The notes under the pieces are model-generated. The model searched no databases. It was not told the origin of the DNA and saw only the letters and a program-made list of their open reading frames with translations. DNA of 23,508 nucleotides. It comes from Chara braunii. Taxonomy: Eukaryota; Streptophyta; Charophyceae; Charales; Characeae. Below are positions 20,077 to 23,508 of the stretch, in pieces. A program made the position numbers and the translations under genes. Location of the stretch: contig BFEA01000299.1 of the NCBI GenBank assembly GCA_003427395.1, positions 1,431,046 through 1,454,553 of the forward strand, in the 5' to 3' direction. Position 1 is the first letter of the stretch. The number at the start of each line of letters is the position of its first letter.

Positions 20077-20258
20077 ATCGACTCAGCTTGAACACCGTCA
20101 AGTGGCCGAGCGCCACATTTGTTCACCTGCGCGGCTTGGCAACACTCCACTCGTAAACAGTCTTCAAGGCAGGATAAAAATTCCCTCCTAGTGGTGTCAA
20201 CTACGTGCTCACTCCAGCTCGGCAGGAAGTTTCCACGTAAGTTCACACGCGCAGTCCA

Positions 20259-20783
20259 ATGATTATGGATGAAAGGCACACACAGTATGCACAAGGTCAA
20301 CAAAGAAAAGTTGACAAGATCGATGAATTAGGAAATCAAACTCGAGTCCAAACAAACTTCCCGTCAATCCCAAGGACCACCATCTAACCACTAACCCTCC
20401 TTCCGCTAACTCCCACCATTACCATCCGGATGGTGATGGCAGCTATCAGACGGTCGACTCCAGAGGTCGAATACTGTCTTCATCAATCCTAATATAGTCT
20501 ACGGTACAACAACAAAAAAACAAGCCCACTCCAAATGGTACCGGACCCATAAGGAACAGAGTTCCAAAGGGTCCGAAAAAATCCAGAGGTCTTAGAAGCT
20601 CCGACTCCTGAACCGCAGGCAAGTCCCTGGTCCAACAACGCCGTTCCGACAAGCATGGGGCCAAACGCCCATGACCTCCGGTGACCCTCCAGTCCAGAAA
20701 TTATAGCCCAGTCGGAAAAAGCCAATTATGGAAGGAAACCCCTGTCCGAATGTCCAATGACAAATATGAGAAACTTGACAAGC
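20259..20783 (-). repeat. PLE pseudo-LTR, 5' copy
   Basis: This is the partner of 15395-15919. In element orientation it is upstream of all the reading frames and is the likely promoter and 5' leader region. Beyond it, 20784-20814 is a 31-bp tail containing ATTATGGAAGGAAACCCC, also found inside the repeat at about 20725-20743, so the 5' terminus carries a short internal duplication. Confidence 0.9.
20416..20439. repeat. Palindromic hairpin inside the 5' pseudo-LTR
   Basis: The same 24-nt palindrome as at 15552-15575 is unchanged here, while nearby positions differ between the two copies. Confidence 0.75.
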
Positions 20784-20814
20784 GAAACAAAAGTTTACCA
20801 TTATGGAAGGAAAC

Positions 20815-20825
20815 CCCTACGGAAT
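20815..20825. repeat. Right target-site duplication of the PLE (CCCTACGGAAT)
   Basis: An exact copy of 15380-15390. Its last T is the first base of the codon that resumes RT1. Confidence 0.9.
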
Positions 20826-20878
20826 ACCAACCCTTTCGATGTGACGCCCTAAAGGTACTACAACTCTCACACGCATAA
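20825..20878 (+). pseudogene. RT1: displaced C-terminal codons beyond the PLE
   Basis: After the right copy of the 11-bp target duplication the frame continues as Y-QPFRCDALKVLQLSHA and ends at TAA 20876-20878. Joining 15389 to this point gives 17 more codons in the same frame. This shows that the PLE entered the coding sequence and names the original RT1 stop. Confidence 0.85.
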
Positions 20879-20946
20879 AAGCTTACCATTATTATAAGAA
20901 GCAATAACAGTAAGTGTGTGTCCGCCATCAAAACTGGCACGGTTCG

Positions 20947-21013
20947 GATGAAGGACCTACCCCCGCTGGGGTAGGTCCAACATCCTTGGACCTACCCCAC
21001 TGGGACCTTCATC
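20947..21013. repeat. Nested fold-back structure downstream of RT1
   Basis: An inner hairpin pairs GGACCTACCCC (20953-20963) with GGGGTAGGTCC (20968-20978) over a 4-nt loop CGCT. GGACCTACCCC recurs at 20988-20998. An outer pair, GATGAAGG (20947-20954) with CCTTCATC (21006-21013), encloses both. It begins about 70 bp after the RT1 stop and may be the 3' terminal structure of the RT1 element or a transcript-end signal. The function is unknown. Confidence 0.8.
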
Positions 21014-21030
21014 ACGAGGGTACGGGGAGG

Positions 21031-21056
21031 GACACACACACACACACACACACACA
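21031..21056. repeat. (CA)n microsatellite
   Basis: About twelve CA dinucleotides follow the fold-back and a short G-rich stretch. This may mark the 3' edge of the RT1 element. Confidence 0.9.
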
Positions 21057-21202
21057 ACCGATTTTGTAATAATATGTAATAAGATTTTTTTATAATAATA
21101 AATAAATAAATAAATTAATTAATTAATTAATAAATTAATAAATAATAATTAAATAATAACTAAAATAAATACATAAATAATTAAATAAATAACTATATAA
21201 AC

Positions 21203-21484
21203 TAGGCTACCAGCCGGGCGGCCCGGGTCCCGGGTGGCCAGCCCATGTAAGGACCAGGGAAGGTCCCAGCAAAAAAAAAAAAAAAAAAAAAAAATCCGAA
21301 AAATCCGAAAACAAACTATGTTATGTAGAAAAATAAACTGAACAACTTTTTGCCTCAGGATCACATCAAAATTCTTCACCAAATTTAGAATAAAAATTAA
21401 AATTTAAAAATTCTTTTATTATTTTTATTATTTTTATTATTTTTGGCCCGGCCGAGCAAGTGACCCCGGGCCACTGGTAGCCTA
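21203..21484 (-). mobile_element. Related MITE, copy C, inverted and with different ends
   Basis: TAGGCTACCAG (21203-21213) and CTGGTAGCCTA (21474-21484) are perfect 11-bp inverted repeats next to GC-rich blocks (CCGGGCGGCCCGGG). The middle, about 21305-21410, matches in reverse complement the right third of copies A and B (the segment near 4243-4345 and 7860-7965, with words like AAATTTGGTGAAGAATTT and AGGCAAA). The 775-bp family interior is therefore shortened here and joined to different termini. I find no clear 8-bp target duplication; the flanks are TATAAACT and TATAATAT. It inserted in an A/T-only region. Confidence 0.7.
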
Positions 21485-23220
21485 TAATATAAATAAATAT
21501 ATATATAATTAATAAAATAATAATTTAATAAAAAGTTAAAAAAAAATAATAATAATAATAAAATAAAATACGGGCCTCTAGGTGCATATAAAAATAATTA
21601 AAAATATATATAAATAATAAAAAATTAATAACTACAATGACACACCCGGATTATTAGTCTGTCCCTAGATGATACCACCACGAATAAACCCATATGGTAT
21701 GGTTAACTAAAACTGTTTTTTCATTATGCTACACTTGTGCTTACATTTTAAGTTATGGGATTGCCTAATTGCACAGGTATAATCCTACACATCTTACTAA
21801 ACCAATAAATGAATGCGCCATCCCCCATCTATACTCCCTACGATCAAAATGACACCTGCAGAAAACATAAGTCCGAAACGACACTAATCCCGCTAGATAA
21901 GACAGCGCCCTCACACAAAAAAACAAACGCCGACCGGCATCACCTACTTCCTCCATAGCCAGACCGCCGCGCTCTGAATAAACAATACACTCACCTGCAC
22001 GAGATACCGTTTTTTATTGCTAAAAACAAAACCAATGAATCCTATAACGTGAAAGCTACCTTGGCATGTTAGCTACAAGACAAGGCACGCATCACGTTTC
22101 ACAGATAGCCTACTGCTATACAGACAATAACATACACATAGTCTTTGACCAGACGCCTCCGCCCTGCCGCCATGCACTCTAGAACGGTACTGTTTTTAGA
22201 TACAACATCCCCTTACAGAAAACATGCCTCAAAAAAATAATAACCCCTCAAACATAACAGCAATTAGGGCATTCTAATCCCCCGCAAAGAAAGCCACATA
22301 TATTGATTCACATTCAAACGTACACAGACATGGCGTCCACCACCAAACAACCCCATCCCCGCCATTACTCACCCTGAGATAATATCAGCACAAGACGATA
22401 TAGAACCCCCTGATCCAGCAGAACACCAGACGCAAACCCTCAGCAAAGAAACAATACAGTTTCTACTAGCCCCCTACATAGTAATAAACGTATCTATTAT
22501 TATCCTTCACCCTCCCTCATTAATGCTTTGTGCCACTTCCCCCCTAATTCACCTACCACGATCCTACCCCTACGCCTCCCAGCCTACTCCTTGAATGGAT
22601 CCGATATGCAAAACCATACCTACATAACAATATAATATATCATAATCGTATTATGCACCTTCATGCTTACCTACATACACAAATGCACAATGCTGCATGC
22701 GGAGACGCTGAAATCGCTCTTCCACTCCTTCTCTGCCCCTCACCTCCCCGTAACGGAGGTCCCCTTTGCACGAGCCTGATTGCTCGTTTACTGCTTTGGG
22801 TACCTGAGTCCGGTCATACGCATCTCAGTGCGTCGTGCGCAGTGCTTACTCCGTAACTTTTACAAAGCTACACCCCGAGCTATGGCGAAATCGGGCATTC
22901 CTGCTGCACCAACTATGACTACTCAGGTTAGACTTGCTAACTACATATCCCTGAACTCCCTGGTATGGCTTGTTTCTTGACCCCTTACCCATACTAACAG
23001 GAGCATCTACTAAGCTAACCCCTCTGATGAGCTGCTATGGGTGCTAGGCGGCGAAAAGCGCGCTTAAGGGCGTGCACCCCCCCTATGGTTGGGTTTTTAA
23101 ACCCTCTCCTAACATCGACTAACTTACTAACTCTAATCGCTCCTACGTAATGTTGTGTGTACACTGTGTGTGGCTAATATGGACTAATTGGGTTATGTCC
23201 AATGACCCCAATTTTTTTTT
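21485..23220. other. Non-coding stretch, no gene recognised
   Basis: First A/T-only DNA (to about 21640), then AC-rich sequence, then a more GC-balanced segment (22690-23100). Reading frames are all under 70 codons and none looks like a protein. The segment at 23024-23075 folds into two hairpins around a hammerhead-like core (see findings). Confidence 0.5.
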
Positions 23221-23246
23221 TTGTGGATGGCTGTGTTAATACACAA

Positions 23247-23250
23247 CCCC

Positions 23251-23281
<31 letters not shown>

Positions 23282-23440
23282 AATCAATCAATCAATCAAT
23301 CAATTTGATTGATTGATTGAGATTTGTTCGTTGATTGATTGATTGCGATTTGTTCGTTGATTGATTGATTGCGATTTGTTCCTTGATTGATTGATTTATT
23401 GATCGATTGATTGTGTGTGCATGTGTGTGGGGGGGGGGCA
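23247..23440. repeat. Inverted array of simple repeats with a 26-bp minisatellite
   Basis: The order is C-run (about 21 C), (CA)n, (CAAT)n, then (TTGA)n, a 26-bp unit starting GATTTGTTCGTTGATTG at 23321, 23347 and 23373, (TG)n, and a G-run ending near 23438. The right half is broadly the reverse complement of the left half, so the block is a large imperfect palindrome. Confidence 0.85.
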
Positions 23441-23508
23441 GTGTTTTGCCACTGGCCCAACAAACCTAAAATATGAAGAAAAAAAAATTCATCACCAGTT
23501 TTTTTTTT

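Larger units (their letters stand above)
15391..20814 (-). mobile_element. Penelope-like retroelement with N-terminal GIY-YIG nuclease (Chlamys/Naiad-like)
   Basis: A 5,424-bp element read on the minus strand. From its 5' side (right) it has a short tail, a ~525-bp direct repeat (20259-20783), a CCHC zinc-knuckle frame, a charged coiled coil, a SAP-like segment, a GIY-YIG nuclease, a reverse transcriptase, an A/C-rich tract (15920-15955, plus-strand reading), and the second direct repeat (15395-15919). The direct repeats match the pseudo-LTR arrangement of Penelope-like elements, which arises from partial tandem copies. The endonuclease-before-RT order is the permuted layout reported for Chlamys and Naiad. 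The outer flank is a perfect 11-bp duplication. In-frame stops (TAG 19780, TGA 19440, TGA 18813, TAG 16612) and at least two frameshifts make it inactive. Confidence 0.85.

Overview
This window is eukaryotic nuclear DNA made almost entirely of transposable elements, their relics and simple repeats. I find no intact host gene. The base composition is AT-rich. It has long homopolymers, (TA)n, (CA)n and (TTGA)n tracts, hAT-type non-autonomous elements, a piece of organellar large-subunit rRNA lodged in nuclear repeat DNA, and a Penelope-like retroelement whose GIY-YIG endonuclease lies N-terminal to the reverse transcriptase. That permuted layout is known from the Chlamys/Naiad group in green algae, protists and invertebrates. 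An algal or protist nuclear genome is therefore the best guess, but I cannot name the species.

Layout. 1-3380: simple repeats and AT-rich non-coding DNA. 3381-4483: hAT-type MITE copy A, with a ~320 bp mitochondrial-type LSU rRNA fragment inserted in it. 4484-7318: mostly non-coding, with a weak decayed reading frame on the minus strand near 6.1-6.6 kb. 7319-8093: MITE copy B, without the rRNA insert and flanked by a perfect 8-bp target duplication. 8485-11304: a broken plus-strand gene with a globular N-terminal half and a Ser/Thr/Gln-rich tail, perhaps the gag-like ORF1 of a retroelement. 11305-13281: no gene seen. 13282-15390, continuing at 20825-20878: a plus-strand reverse-transcriptase gene (RT1) of unusual type. 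15391-20814: a 5.4-kb Penelope-like element (PLE) on the minus strand, inserted in the last codons of RT1 and flanked by an 11-bp target duplication. 20879-21202: fold-back hairpins and (CA)n. 21203-21484: a third MITE, inverted, sharing its interior with copies A and B but with different ends. 21485-23508: non-coding DNA ending in an inverted array of simple repeats.

How the parts relate. The clearest story is nesting. RT1 was a retroelement or RT-like gene. The PLE landed inside its 3' end; removing the PLE and one target copy lets the RT1 frame run on to a TAA stop. The PLE encodes, in order, a CCHC zinc knuckle, a charged coiled coil, a SAP-like segment, a GIY-YIG nuclease and an RT. It carries ~525-bp direct repeats (pseudo-LTRs) that are about 96.6% identical by eye. 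Both RT genes and the gag-like gene carry nonsense codons and frameshifts, so none looks active as it stands. MITE copies A and B bracket a similar history: comparing them shows exactly where the organellar rRNA fragment entered copy A.
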